Below are positions 6,025 through 6,354 of a DNA stretch of 6,354 nucleotides, piece after piece (the first letter of the stretch is position 1; each line of letters opens with the position of its first letter). Origin of the DNA: a bacterium (lineage in GTDB: Bacteria; Bacteroidota; Bacteroidia; B-17B0; Aurantibacillaceae); assembly GCA_027364695.1 (NCBI GenBank), contig DAHXOV010000047.1, positions 1 to 6,354 on the forward strand. Reading direction: 5' to 3'. A program made the translations under genes and the position numbers. Below the pieces are notes generated by a model. It was not told the origin of the DNA and did no database searches. It saw nothing but the letters and a program-made list of their open reading frames with translations.

Positions 6025-6354
6025 TCATTCAAACATGTTCCACTTTAATACTGTATCTTCTTCAATATCTACCATCGACTTTTTTCCAATTAAATCACGA
6101 TAAAACTTTGCGCTAATGCCATGTGCAGGTCTTTTCCATGTCAAATCAGTTTCTTCTATCAACTTTCCTTTTGGAATAAATAAAAACAAAAATAAAGGGA
6201 ATAAACACAACCACTTTAAGCAGCCTATATATGCAAGAAATTTATGTCTTGAATACCCTGCATTTATTTCATCTCCACCCATTCCTGAAAGCATAACAAC
6301 ACATCCATTCTTTCTGGCTTCCTTAGCCAAAAGATAAGCTGGAATTATTGCAGG
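6025..6354 (-). CDS. Asparagine-synthase-like protein, partial and probably truncated at its C-terminus
   Basis: The frame is open to the right edge (PAIIPAYLLAKEARKNG precedes the motif), so the N-terminus is outside the window. A TTG near 6330 is not a real start. The segment VVMLSGMGGDEINAGYSRHK matches the LSGxGGDExxxGYxR motif of the synthetase domain of glutamine-hydrolysing asparagine synthases (AsnB type), often found in Bacteroidota polysaccharide clusters. After it comes a hydrophobic stretch (CLFPLFLFLFIPKGK), then about 45 residues to a TGA at 6025-6027. Family members normally continue some 200 residues or more past this motif, so the visible tail of about 80 is abnormally short. 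A truncated pseudogene is a serious alternative. It converges on the thioredoxin gene with an 8-nt gap and no GC-rich terminator between them. Confidence 0.7.
   Translation of the reverse strand, partial: PAIIPAYLLAKEARKNGCVVMLSGMGGDEINAGYSRHKFLAYIGCLKWLCLFPLFLFLFIPKGKLIEETDLTWKRPAHGISAKFYRDLIGKKSMVDIEEDTVLKWNMFE

Noticed and set aside
6010..6026. AAAAATTTT between the convergent gene ends as a bidirectional terminator
   Set aside because: Only an A/T run with no GC-containing stem; too weak to call a terminator.
6116..6337. Plus-strand 73-codon open frame
   Set aside because: Antisense shadow of the asparagine-synthase-like gene with its LSGMGGDE motif.

Overview
The window looks like a piece of a low-GC Bacteroidota chromosome. 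Three things suggest this: a surface protein ending in the gliding-motility / type IX secretion C-terminal domain, A-rich translation leaders with no strong Shine-Dalgarno, and a TAnnTTTG-type -7 promoter box. I cannot name the genus.

Left edge (2-1324): the 3' end of a large secreted adhesin-like protein with Ig-like and PKD repeats and a T9SS type B sorting domain. Next (1325-1430) is a short AT-rich control region holding a near-perfect 18-bp palindrome, a degenerate second copy 16 bp downstream, and a Bacteroidota-style -7 box.

Centre (1431-6016): a compact co-directional gene cluster that reads as a reactive-sulfur / persulfide operon. The order is an ArsR-family repressor, a TauE/SafE anion exporter (4-nt overlap with arsR), a CstB-like persulfide dioxygenase with two rhodanese domains, a cytoplasmic single-domain rhodanese, a broken rhodanese (one nonsense codon plus one single-base frameshift), an exported rhodanese, a lipoprotein with one c-type heme motif (DUF3365/Tll0287-like), and a thioredoxin. 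The inferred flow is as follows. Persulfide is oxidised to sulfite by the MBL domain. Rhodanese domains move sulfane sulfur, for example sulfite plus persulfide to thiosulfate. TauE/SafE exports sulfite, thiosulfate or a related anion. Thioredoxin reduces persulfidated thiols. The exported rhodanese and heme lipoprotein extend the system to the cell envelope. The layout parallels the staphylococcal cst operon but uses an ArsR regulator instead of a CsoR-like one, and no sulfide:quinone reductase is visible.

Right edge (6025-6354, minus strand): a convergent fragment of an asparagine-synthase-like gene that stops much sooner after its LSGMGGDE motif than normal family members do. It is probably truncated.

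The only stretch over 300 bases without an intact gene is 4327-4677, which holds the rhodanese pseudogene. I saw no tRNA, rRNA, CRISPR array or insertion sequence.
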